A stretch of 64,000 nucleotides of DNA, from the NCBI RefSeq assembly GCF_037975245.1, contig NC_092572.1, positions 28,195,989-28,259,988 on the forward strand. Direction: 5' to 3'. Made by a program: the position numbers and the translations under genes. Origin of the DNA: Apostichopus japonicus (lineage: Eukaryota > Echinodermata > Holothuroidea > Aspidochirotida > Stichopodidae). Shown in pieces: positions 25,501 to 32,162 of the stretch; position 1 is the stretch's first letter; the number at the start of each line of letters is the position of its first letter. Below the pieces are notes generated by a model, which did not search any database, was not told where the DNA came from, and saw only the letters and a program-made list of their open reading frames with translations.

Positions 25501-28500
25501 GATACTTGTCCCTTGGCCAACTATCAGAAGTACAACACCTAACAGAAAAGAACTGATCCAGGACCTCTGCACAATTTTGCAAACATACACAACGGGCGAA
25601 AGTTTTTAAATCGATGGCGCTATACCAATGTAAATAAAGCGGAAATGTAAAAATAGATGGCGGGCTTCCACAATTCATTATCAAATCAAGTTTTACACTC
25701 TACAAAGCGACCGCAAGGTGCTTTTCGCATTAGGGGACGTCATCTTCTTATCAAAGATAGGTTAAATTGTAAGGATATATCATAAAGAAAGTGCATTTCC
25801 ATGAACAAAAGGACCCCTTTCCTACGCTTATATCCTTCACAAAGAAGCACATCCAGAAGGGAATTTCAAATATTACGAGTATTGTAGTGAATTACCAAAA
25901 TTGATGATATTGCCCGTGTACGACGTTAATCTGTTCTCTGAGCTCCAAACCCGAAATGCGAACCACAAAAGATAGATTTATGGAAAGGGTCATGCGAAAA
26001 GTTCCTCTGGTTCAATATAATATGGATATTTCAAAGACATTTAATGGTTGTATATGGCATGAGAAATGCCTAAAGCTAAATTATACTTTCGTTTAAAATA
26101 TCTACAGCTCGTCATTGTTCACTAATCAAATCAAACCATACAAATACCTCATTTATACGACAAACTACATTAATGGTACGTTAAAGGTAAATAATAAACT
26201 TGACTAATCATTCATAGATAAACTTGGCGTTTATCCGTATGACATCTATTCAATAAGATCAATAATAAAAGTAAAATGATACATTAATGTTTGAACGGAA
26301 ACTCTAGTCTACGAGGATCACACGGAGTATACATTCAATCAATCAAGGGGAGCGGTGGGGCAATCACACCTACTTCAGGCTGGTTTTACACCCCTTGAGG
26401 GATGTTGGAGCGGTGCGGTTTGTCTCTTATTTAGTATTTCAGCACTTGATTGTGTTCACGAATATCGAATCGGGATTACAATTATTTATTTGTACCCTTA
26501 ATGTAAAAGTACTTCATTTCTCTCACATTTATTATTATTATGCTTCCAAGTCTCTGCGAAGGAATTTCTCACACTTTAACAGCTTCCGGTGAATTCGTCA
26601 CCCCCCCCCCCACCAGGGGTTTAAAAAAATTCCAGTGATATAAAACAAAATCGCTCTGAAAAGTAATATGTGTGTGTGTTTCAAAGCGCTATTCGAGAAC
26701 AAGAATATCCAAACCTACACAGATCCAGGACACCAGGGCTAAAAACACATCCCAAGGAATGGTCCTCTTACACCGCGGCGTAAATATTCTGGTAAGGCGG
26801 ATCCAACGAAAATAAAATAACCTTGCGCCCATCCGCCAAAGACAACGTTTAAAAAAAAAACACTTTCTTACATCTCTTCGTACACCCACCAAAATGGTAA
26901 GTAAAGCGATTTGGGGGGGGGGCTGTGGCTGGGGCTGTTGCTCCTTGCTATACGCCACTTAAATATTTCAAAACGCTTCAATGTCTGAGGGCTTGGCCCT
27001 CTAAACCCCGCCGGGCCTCTTTCTAATATATTTGACGATTAAGCAGTTAACATGATGATTCTTTTAATGTAAATCTATGAACCAGTTATCGAGATCCCGA
27101 TGTTTGTTTGACCGCTCAGATATTTTCTGCAGACGCCGATAAATCGCTCGCAAAATAACAGAGGGCAACGTTAAATTAACATGTGATTTACCGTCATGTC
27201 TATGTCTAAGCTAGTGAAGTTAAACAAAGCTGCCAGTATCTAAGTCTTGTTTGATATTCTTCTCTATCGTGAGGTTTCCTTCAAGATATATGCTGTCGGG
27301 AAACGATGCTTTGAAAACGAGCTTATTGCCGCCAATGTCACATGAATAACTCACAAGAGAGTGAAAACGGCTGTTTACATTTATTAGCAAATGCACTGCC
27401 TGTAACTATGAAATGTATCTCAACAGAACAGCCTAACACACACTCACACACACAAACTATAAGACTTCCTTTTGAACTTCAAAAAATATAAATTTCGCAT
27501 TTTTCCTCATTATTTCTAATATTCATATTACACAGCCTCAAATACGAGAGCACAACCCTCTAGCTTCATTATGAAGAGAGATAAAGAATTTAAAATTAGA
27601 TTTACGGCCGCATTAATGAATACTGAAATTTCATCAGTGAGTAATACTATATTTATAGGTCTGTGTGCTAAGTATACCTGTTTGTTTCTACACACGGGTA
27701 AGTCCTGAATATAGAATGACCTTTGACCTCATAAAAAGCAATATATCTGTACTGACCCAGGTGGATCTACTTACAAAGTATGAAGTGCCTTTAATTGCAC
27801 CTCTGGTGTGATGGTGTTTGCATGATTCTCAAACTTCCATCACTGTTAACCTTGAACTCTCTTTGACCTTCACTATAAATATATAATGATTCTTGCACTC
27901 ACTTATATGGATCTCTATACCACACATTCAGCCCATTCAAGTTTCAATATTCGTGGCACTGTCACAACAACATATCAGACTTTGACCATTATTGACCTCA
28001 CATGAGCATTGACCCCAACATACCAAAATGCTTTCTTTGTACTCACTACGGTAAAGTGTCTTACAACGTATGTTTTAAGCTTGGAGTTATGTTTATATAA
28101 AGATTATGTGTTATTATTATTATTAGCTTAGATGGATTCACATACGACGTATGAATTTCATCTAAACTTTAATTTAGGGTTTTTACAAGGTTTACAGACT
28201 GTAACCTGTGTTGAACTCAAGTGATCTTTAATCTCCATATACAACAACAAATTATTGTCCCCATTAAAGTAATTACACACACCAAGTATTAAGTCCATCC
28301 GAGCTTGGCTTATGGCTATGAAGTTTAACGACGTTGTCCTTCCTTCTTGAGTTATCTAGTTTATTAAGTTTTCAGACTTTGACATCAGTTGACGTCGTAT
28401 GTCTATTTGCATCCACCAATTTCAATTGGGTTCTTTTACTAACTTAAAGACAAATCCATATACAATGCATTAACTTCGGCATAGGCGTACGGGAGCATTT

Positions 28501-28968
28501 CAGTTTGGGGGGGGGCAGAACCTTTTGTGCCCGAAAGTTCCCGTGACACTATCTAAGCGGAGCGCCACCATCAGTTGGCGCGTAGCGTACAAGAAAATTT
28601 TTGGCACACAATGCCTCTCAGATTGCCGGAAACGGCACTTCCCGAGTGTTCATTCTGGTTCCCTGGCCTCTTGCTAATTTGAGGCACCTCAATTTTTATG
28701 TAGAACAAAGGCACATTTTTAACCTGCCCCCTGTGCCCACCCCTCCCCCCCCCCCACGGTTACGCCGCCCTTGGTCCAGGTATACAATTGACTAGTTATA
28801 AAAAAAAAATGATCGTGCAAAAAGCGTGCACGCTTTTTGCATGGTAGCCCAGATGAACTGCGCTTACGGTGGTGTTACACGGATATATTCGGGCATAATG
28901 GTGCTAAATAAAGAAAATCATGGAAATGTCGGGCAAAAATTTGAAAAAGATTCAGGCAAGCTACTGCA

Positions 28969-29025
<57 letters not shown>

Positions 29026-29626
29026 CCAGAGGACAAGAAATTCGGGCAAAAGTCCTGAAAAATTCGGGCAGCCTAAGAGGAGAAAAAAAATATGTATATA
29101 TATATAATAAAAAAAAAATTCTCCTCTTAGGCTGCCCGAATTTTTCAGGACTTTTGCCCGAATTTCTTGTCCTCTGGAAATTTGGGGGGCAGTCTGCCCC
29201 CCTGCCCCCCGCCTCGTACGCCTATGAACTTCGGCCATCATATACTTTTTGAGTTATTGTGTTTACAAACACAGTGCCGCATACACTCGGACGCACCCGC
29301 ACAAATAACGACATCACCATCAAACAAATTCCTTATGCCTCAGCCAATTTAATGAAAAAAGAACCGAGGAATAAATTAACCGTAGCATCGCTGAAAGGAA
29401 CGTATATTCATGACATATTATATATATTATAATATTATAATATATTCATGACATATTAGAATAAAGCATTGTTAAGTGGGAGATGGGTGTAACCTTCAGT
29501 CTAAACAGATGGGGGACTTAATACAGTAAAGTGGAAGGAGGGTCACATTAGAGGCATTTGATTAAGGCGGGTTACTAAAGAGGGTGTTACTTACGGTGTG
29601 ATAGTGGGTTGCTTCCTAATGTCCAT
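1378..29626 (-). CDS. beta-propeller-DED-DED-NACHT-ZU5-UPA receptor (multi-exon, 3'-incomplete)
   Basis: Overall model joined from coding exons 29626-29595, 23876-23084, 13474-13204, 12830-12537, 11530-9759, 9406-9204, 8765-8689, 7784-7723, 7531-7471, 6408-6085, 5469-5246 and 1515-1378. Every junction has AG/GT borders and the phases agree, giving 4,251 nt or 1,417 codons without a stop. Order: propeller (1-275), two death-effector-like domains (276-463), NACHT (464-1054) with Walker A GQPGCGKT at 547-554 and Walker B LILDGLEE at 621-628, a linker, ZU5 (about 1189-1296) and a UPA-like segment to 1417. From family knowledge, NACHT proteins oligomerise on nucleotide binding, DEDs recruit caspase-8/FADD-type partners, and ZU5-UPA occurs in PIDD and UNC5. 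A cytosolic innate immune or cell-death scaffold is inferred. No LRRs are visible. A death domain, if any, would lie beyond the left edge. Joining the propeller to the DEDs rests on phase alone across a 9.6-kb intron. Confidence 0.72.
1516..5245. other. receptor intron
   Basis: Contains the 347-bp inverted-repeat element at 3476-3822, a G13 run near 2214-2226, a C10 run near 2671, a C14 run near 4451 and a TGACCTTTGACA site at 3047-3058. Apart from these I see no exon or RNA gene. A missing UPA exon cannot be excluded. Confidence 0.5.
3476..3822. mobile_element. MITE with CAGGGATG...CATCTCTG ends
   Basis: Ends are inverted (CAGGGATGTGCCC versus GGGCTCATCTCTG), with internal 'gtgctgggcgg' and 'gccgcccagcg' words. 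Flanks cacatt/gacatt match at five of six bases and look like a worn target duplication. Same family as 42775-43074. Confidence 0.55.
5246..5469 (-). CDS. receptor exon 12: ZU5-associated / UPA-like beta region
   Basis: Acceptor GATACAG|GTTCTAAG, donor CCG|GTGAGT, 224 nt, phase 1 in and 0 out. It codes KPMWRPKPNVLYQLNDTNC, VIWIESFSWETCEIDGKIV, EFKKIQVYAAGNLNPLSKI and IPIHVGFYPKLPGERP. The series of long beta strands with a central Trp and VGFY-PxLPG end is typical of the stretch after ZU5 in UNC5CL/PIDD-like proteins. The assignment between late ZU5 and early UPA is uncertain. Confidence 0.7.
6085..6408 (-). CDS. receptor exon 11: ZU5 domain
   Basis: Acceptor ATTACTAG|ATATTG, donor AAAG|GTACTT, 324 nt, phase 1 on both sides. 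The protein shows the ZU5 hallmark GGILEIPGTGVKLEIP, then CGAIEQECLIQMRIIPI, and later VVVELLPDNLKLHQLAKLTLPHC, as in ZO-1, UNC5, ankyrin and PIDD ZU5 domains (G-G-x-L-x-x-P-x-S/T-G-V-x-L-x-I-P-x-G-A-I). Family members use ZU5 with UPA to hold a death domain inactive. In PIDD a ZU5-UPA linker undergoes HFS autocleavage; no HFS is seen in the part visible here. Confidence 0.85.
7471..7531 (-). CDS. receptor exon 10: linker before ZU5
   Basis: Acceptor CCTCCAG|ATGGAG, donor AAAG|GTGTGT, 61 nt. It codes MEFRLHSRSSNEPSATKAVK, a basic, Ser-rich linker without a recognisable fold. Phase 0 in, phase 1 out, joining the ZU5 exon as G + AT = Asp. Confidence 0.55.
7723..7784 (-). CDS. receptor exon 9: linker
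   Basis: Acceptor TTTGCAG|TTGAATGG, donor CCG|GTGAGA, 62 nt. It codes VEWTIGANVIHTLDVHTG and KWP. The short Trp/Thr/Gly pattern looks like a beta hairpin. Phase 1 in, phase 0 out, consistent with the chain. Function unknown. Confidence 0.55.
8689..8765 (-). CDS. receptor exon 8: linker
   Basis: Acceptor CCCTAG|TTTACTC and donor TTTCAG|GTACAA. It codes LLFPSPPKDVTDDKILKAL and QSRNIS. Phase matches both neighbours (TG + T = Cys upstream, G + TT = Val downstream). No domain is recognised; the proline-rich start suggests a linker. Confidence 0.55.
9204..9406 (-). CDS. receptor exon 7: helical post-NACHT region
   Basis: Acceptor TTTTTAG|GTTCCA, strong donor GCATG|GTAAGT. It codes VPIKRLKFSDVVEKVTDKA at the start, then WLGILETLEAIEMDRWDQK and DYEDLLKFILNCKHVNAA. 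Amphipathic helices with spaced Leu and Trp are predicted from the pattern. It might be a helical domain like those after the NACHT winged helix, or a degenerate repeat; I recognise no family. Phase 0 in, phase 2 out. Confidence 0.6.
9759..11530 (-). CDS. receptor exon 6: NACHT NTPase module
   Basis: A single 1,772-nt exon, residues 464-1054. Visible in order: a helical linker (ESLFLKCLQQKMKSWFETM); strand plus Walker A, RIILEGQPGCGKT (547-554 for the P-loop); QLAYDWCCGK; Walker B, KKVYLILDGLEEY, in which LILDGLEE carries the NACHT-type DGxEE (621-628); a sensor-1 strand, CIVIITARTDY (about 653); and the winged-helix signature FLHKLIQEWFAAKYLAH (about 923-939), matching the family's FxHxxxQE(F/W)xAA. 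These residues suggest an active nucleotide switch. Odd points: an acidic insert near 757-789 and a 78-residue Ser/Asp/Thr/Pro-rich low-complexity insert (about 837-914) just before the winged-helix motif. The donor is ATG|GTGACC (phase 0); an alternative at CTGAG|GTCAAA would break phase. A closer P-loop relative than NACHT is unlikely. Confidence 0.88.
11531..13203. other. receptor introns flanking the second DED exon
   Basis: 11531-12536 shows nothing recognisable. The intron 12831-13203 has a short palindromic 'atgtacatatgtacatatgtac' tract near 12960-12981 and a pyrimidine/purine asymmetric stretch at 13065-13120. Confidence 0.45.
12537..12830 (-). CDS. receptor exon 5: second death-effector-like domain
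   Basis: Acceptor ATTTCAG|ATCAAG and donor GAAG|GTATTG, phase 1 on both sides, so the exon (294 nt) is symmetric and could be skipped without frame loss. It codes about 98 residues, QETEYDRFLAGLSAHLTFS at the start, with a core FLLTIDKMGIINPSDVSKLE followed by TPLEEYRLLQAVAKIHEY. This parallels exon 4 (FLLALEERGYIHPSNVNRL), pointing to a tandem DED pair like those of caspase-8 and c-FLIP. The tail is charged (LSDKTKAQDE) and leads into the NACHT linker. Confidence 0.65.
13204..13474 (-). CDS. receptor exon 4: first death-effector-like domain
   Basis: Acceptor CCATAG|GCATCC (phase 0) and donor AGAG|GTAGGC (phase 1). It codes about 90 residues starting ASIFTFSQLKEELS. The core FLLALEERGYIHPSNVNRL followed by TDALTELKINHTHLL resembles the helix 3-5 part of death effector domains, where a Glu-Arg-Gly-hydrophobic turn, an N-terminal cap and a final Leu-Leu pair are typical. 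DEDs self-associate and bind FADD, caspase-8/10 and c-FLIP. Exon phase suits direct splicing from the propeller exon. CARD or another death fold is less likely given the EERG-hydrophobic signature. Confidence 0.65.
13495..13640. repeat. SINE-tail-like repeat with (AAT)n
   Basis: An (AAT)n run followed by 'aggcttatatagcgcc' and 'ctcaaagcgctttac'. This pairing is familiar from short interspersed repeats in many marine invertebrates. It lies in the intron just upstream of the first DED exon. No polymerase III A or B box is visible, so it may be a 3' fragment. Confidence 0.4.
13641..15640. other. intron stretch, no recognised feature
   Basis: Part of the large propeller-DED intron. I see only AT-rich sequence with a few TGACCT-like words near 13840-13990 and 15475-15500. 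Confidence 0.4.
15650..17160 (+). mobile_element. 1.5-kb TGACCT-repeat element with hairpin end
   Basis: Inverted ends ggttccttgc (15674-15683) and gcaaggaacc (17148-17157). The right end is itself a hairpin (17132-17157). The interior is a patchwork of 'tgaccttgga' and 'ttgacctttg' modules. No coding capacity is visible, so it is non-autonomous or satellite-like. Confidence 0.5.
17905..18030 (+). repeat. short direct duplication
   Basis: 'agatctcactctaggcttgg' near 17905 recurs with few changes near 17981, each followed by 'ccttgat' and a 'ctacacagga-tgtgta' end. Spacing is about 76 bp. Confidence 0.5.
18031..19885. other. intron stretch, no recognised feature
   Basis: Contains a C-rich run at 18122-18136 and a CRE-like TGACGTCA palindrome near 18157. 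Nothing else recognised. Confidence 0.4.
19886..22750 (+). repeat. 222-bp satellite array, about 13 units
   Basis: Units recur at about 222 bp, each with 'agcaataagtgtg', 'ggagatgttcgtatgcaccg', 'ctattggaggtctacacag' and 'ctgtatgtatgtgttgctat'. A five-unit block starting near 20060 is repeated at about 21168, with one unit additionally duplicated, so spacing between copies is first about 1,108 and then 1,331 bp. The array ends abruptly about 340 bp below the propeller exon donor and sits inside the intron. Confidence 0.92.
23084..23876 (-). CDS. receptor exon 3: N-terminal beta-propeller
   Basis: A 793-nt exon coding about 264 residues of repeated strand-turn-strand units: WQLRDMTLDSTKVAVSG, CVSFLDDSRIVTVCG, AICMTIREEEIFIGLFSN, DITVYGDNLFISTFHGR, SITVSSEFGLVFVL and FRIRINYVNRFMFTTTERG. 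Each unit recurs at about 40-50 residues and ends in a short strand such as LDVFNI, VIVFDF or LNVYST, as in NHL/WD40-type or SMP30-like propellers; I cannot name the subfamily. The donor is ACA|GTAAGT at 23083, phase 0. A weaker donor-like GTAAGC at 23278 lies inside the propeller and would truncate it. About six blades fit. Such domains usually bind proteins or ligands, so a sensing or autoinhibitory role is inferred by analogy with WD40s of APAF1. A GTT microsatellite encodes five valines in one strand. Confidence 0.7.
24104..25110. repeat. three imperfect copies of a double-hairpin module
   Basis: Copies near 24104-24475, 24551-24727 (left half only) and 24798-25108. Each holds 'tttacacgattgagtgta', then a CCCGTAAGACGGG stem and a CACCCGGATCACGGGTG stem. 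The first and third copies also share 'attgtggatcaatgag' and 'ccgctggtgattatg'. Stem bases vary in a compensated way. No coding frame. Confidence 0.75.
25131..25370. mobile_element. older MITE copy
   Basis: Ends 'tttgaccccaaat' and 'atttggggcatg' are inverted. The interior ('attcaaatatg', 'cacctttggtcaaaa', 'cctcactcgga') matches the element at 40117-40328, in the same orientation. Confidence 0.5.
27700..28440 (+). repeat. TGACCT-rich repeat in receptor intron
   Basis: Contains a perfect TGACCTTTGACCT (27717-27729), several 'tgaccttcac'/'gacctcacatgagc' words and typical 'caccaagtattaagtccatc' phrases of the same dispersed family. No coding region. Confidence 0.5.
28480..29226. mobile_element. 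hAT-like MITE, 747 bp, perfect 8-bp duplication
   Basis: Inverted ends CATAGGCGTACG and CGTACGCCTATG, flanked on both sides by AACTTCGG (28472-28479 and 29227-29234). An 8-bp duplication is the hAT hallmark. Internally a (TA)n run (about 28974-29022) precedes a long perfect hairpin (29023-29180). It shares ends and internal 'attcgggcaa' words with 44273-45837. Confidence 0.85.
29023..29180. repeat. perfect inverted repeat, 62-bp arms
   Basis: Left arm 29023-29084 and right arm 29119-29180 are exact reverse complements, with a 34-bp AT-rich loop. The arms contain two 'attcgggca' words each. Transcription would give a long hairpin RNA. Confidence 0.93.
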
Positions 29627-29667
29627 CTTCTGACAGATATCTCAAAACTTCGCACGATCCTGCTCAA
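29595..29667 (-). CDS. receptor exon 2: start codon and first 10 residues
   Basis: Acceptor at 29668. ATG at 29626-29624 with an in-frame TGA five codons upstream (TGA GAT ATC TGT CAG AAG ATG), which supports this start. It encodes MDIRKQPTIT plus two bases of a proline codon, then the strong donor ACC|GTAAGT. Phase 2 fits the next exon exactly (CC + A = Pro, then VHRTRLPRLTG). No signal peptide, so a cytosolic N-terminus is expected. Confidence 0.6.
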
Positions 29668-30877
29668 CTGAACCGAAATAATAGTACTTAATTAAAGGTT
29701 CATACTAATCATATAAGACAAGTGCAAAATGTTTGTCTTTCGTATAAGTAAGCAGTATTGCACCTTCAATATATACTGATTTGAAAACTATATATATATA
29801 TAAATATGTCTAACATACGCACAGCGTTGTTGTTCTATGTAGACATGTTCAAAAGGCTACTTTCGGAACACACAATTTGGATCCAAGGTTTCATTGATGT
29901 TAAGAAATATACAGCATAAAATTAGTGCGTTCCAGAAGTGATTGAATCTTTGGAAGAATTAATGTGTTGAACTAAGTACAGTCAAATTAGATTATATTAA
30001 GTAGAAATATCATTTTTTATAAATGTACCTCAAATACAGATTCAAAGGGTATATTAAATAACTAGTATGATGTACATAAACAAAATAGTGTAACACTAAG
30101 AAGTATTGATGCAAACATGTTAGTTCTCCCATTAATATTTCCAATAATGAACTAAGTATTTTACGACTTGACGGATAGGTCTACATTGCAAGAGCATCAA
30201 GAGGAGTCTACAGTTTTCCAACTGAATTGAGGTTGACCACTCACTAGGAGTTAATGCTTTTATTAAGGAGTGATATGTAAGCTACAGTAATAACGCTATA
30301 ATAACTTCACGCTTAAACCTGATATACTAATATCAATCCAGTCAAAGAATATTCCCATAGCTGAACTGAAGTTCATTGTCTAAAATAATTACTGGAAATC
30401 TTAATTCATCACAAAATTTGATGAACTTATCTGGCAACAGTTCTACATTGTTTGTGTTTCTCCATGCACAATGTACGAAAACAAAAGAATAAATAAGTAG
30501 ACAATTTATGAAGTGTAATGATGTTAGTTAACATTATACATCAGGAATATAAAGCTTGTCAAGATCATCTGCCATTATGAAACAACGTATTACTTGGAAT
30601 GATCAGGAAGTTGTAAACCTACACTTCCTGTATTACAAACGGTTTATATGTAGAGGGTATACATTGAAATAACCACATCTAACGATAGAAACATTATATT
30701 AAGATGATGGTCTCAGTTAATTAATAATATAGACTATCTTTCTCTTTAAGCTTATGTGTCACAGTATACCCGTTACCGGAGTACCCCATAACGCTACCTT
30801 CTAAACCATAGCCATTGACATATATAATACTGATAACTGTGTTCTGATGTAATACACACAGAGAGGGTAACACTTAC
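29668..30877. other. receptor first intron
   Basis: AT-rich with short TATA-type runs near 29790; no element or coding region recognised. Confidence 0.4.
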
Positions 30878-31150
30878 ATTGAAAGCCACTCTAATTCACT
30901 AGTGTGATGTTGCCGTGTGAACCAAGGATCCTTTGAATCCTTCTTCGTCAACTTAAAACACACCCGAGCTGAAAATAATCACGAATAGTACCTTGATGTA
31001 ACCCGAAGAGGAAGAAGTTACCCCAATGTAGTAAGAACGACGTTATGGAAATACGATAAATAGAAATGAGCTGTGAGAGTGGCAATGTGAAAACAGATTA
31101 TTACACTGAACAGCACTGTACATATCAATACTGATCGCGTGACTGATAAA
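30878..31150 (-). other. candidate non-coding first exon and promoter area of the receptor gene
   Basis: A strong minus-strand donor (TCAAT|GTAAGTG) at 30877-30872 ends a candidate 5'-untranslated exon. The next good acceptor (CGGTTCAG) is at 29668, just before the exon with the start codon. I could not place the transcription start or a convincing TATA box, so the upper limit is approximate. Confidence 0.35.
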
Positions 31151-31357
31151 CAACGCCCACTGTACACGTACGAGACTGTGCTTTGATCTCTACAGTTGGG
31201 TTCAAAGGTTCATTTGTACACGTACACGGAAACCAGCAGATTTATGGTATGTATATTCAAGTCAACTAGTGTAGATTTTCCTTCCCTGTTTTTTCCCTTT
31301 CAATATTCAGTTTCACATTAGAATGGATATATGATATTTATTGTGTAGCCACACGAC

Positions 31358-31772
31358 TATGGCAAGCTATATGGGAAAAACACCGTATAATATGTCCGCG
31401 TATTAATACGAATATACGCGTATTAATTCGAATATATACGCGAATTACTTCAGACAATTGGCATGTCCTATAGCTTTCACAAACGAGTTTAGAGTGATAT
31501 CACATTGTAGCCTCTTCAGGGCAATACATGAGAGACAACAGCATGATTTAATACGTGCATATACGCGAATACACATATTTACTGGAATTAGTATGTGTAC
31601 ATATTCCAATTAATCCTCATATGTATTCGAATTAATACGTGTTTGTATTCGAATTAATACACGGATGTATGATTGGCAAATAATATGCATATATGTTCGA
31701 ATATATACGCGTATGTATTTTAATAAATACTCGGATATATTATGCGGTGTTTGTCCCAAATGGCTTGCCATA
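31358..31772. repeat. foldback element 1
   Basis: Ends TATGGCAAGC and GCTTGCCATA. Arms of about 48 bp (31358-31405 and 31724-31772) are reverse complements with some mismatches. The interior is a string of 'attcgaattaatacg' palindromic words. Confidence 0.7.
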
Positions 31773-31773
31773 T

Positions 31774-32111
31774 TGCTGACCCTGTGGGACAAATATACCA
31801 TATTATGTACCCATATTAAATCGAATATATACATGGATTCTTGATTAGCCAATCAGAAGGTCGATTTATATGGTTGTATTAAATCGAATATATACACGTA
31901 TAATTTCGAATGTATACGCGTATTAATTCAAATGTATACACGTATTATCATCTGATTTATTTCGTGTGTATATTCGAATTAATACGTTCATATATGTGAT
32001 TTAAAGCAACCATATAAATCGACTATCTGATTGGGCTTATCAAATATTCGTGTATATATTCGAATTAATACGGGTACATAATATGGTATATTTGTCCCAC
32101 AGGGTCAGCCT
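31774..32111. repeat. foldback element 2
   Basis: Arms of about 105 bp (31774-31880 and 32003-32111), both carrying 'gaccctgtgggacaaatata' and 'gtcgatttatatggttg' in opposite orientations. It abuts element 1 and has the same type of filler. Confidence 0.75.
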
Positions 32112-32162
32112 TAAATGGGAACACAATTCCCATATATCTAGTCACTACTCGAAAAGTCTACA

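Larger units (their letters stand above)
23877..29594. other. receptor intron between start-codon exon and propeller exon
   Basis: Contains the hairpin repeat cluster (24104-25110), a MITE relic (25131-25370), TGACCT-repeat DNA (27700-28440) and a hAT-like MITE (28480-29226). The part 25400-27690 shows no gene; it has a C11 run near 26601 and a short G10 run near 26911. Confidence 0.5.

Noticed and set aside
28826-29252. Frames with long Tyr-Ile runs
   Set aside because: They are translation of the (TA)n tract and hairpin arms of the hAT MITE.
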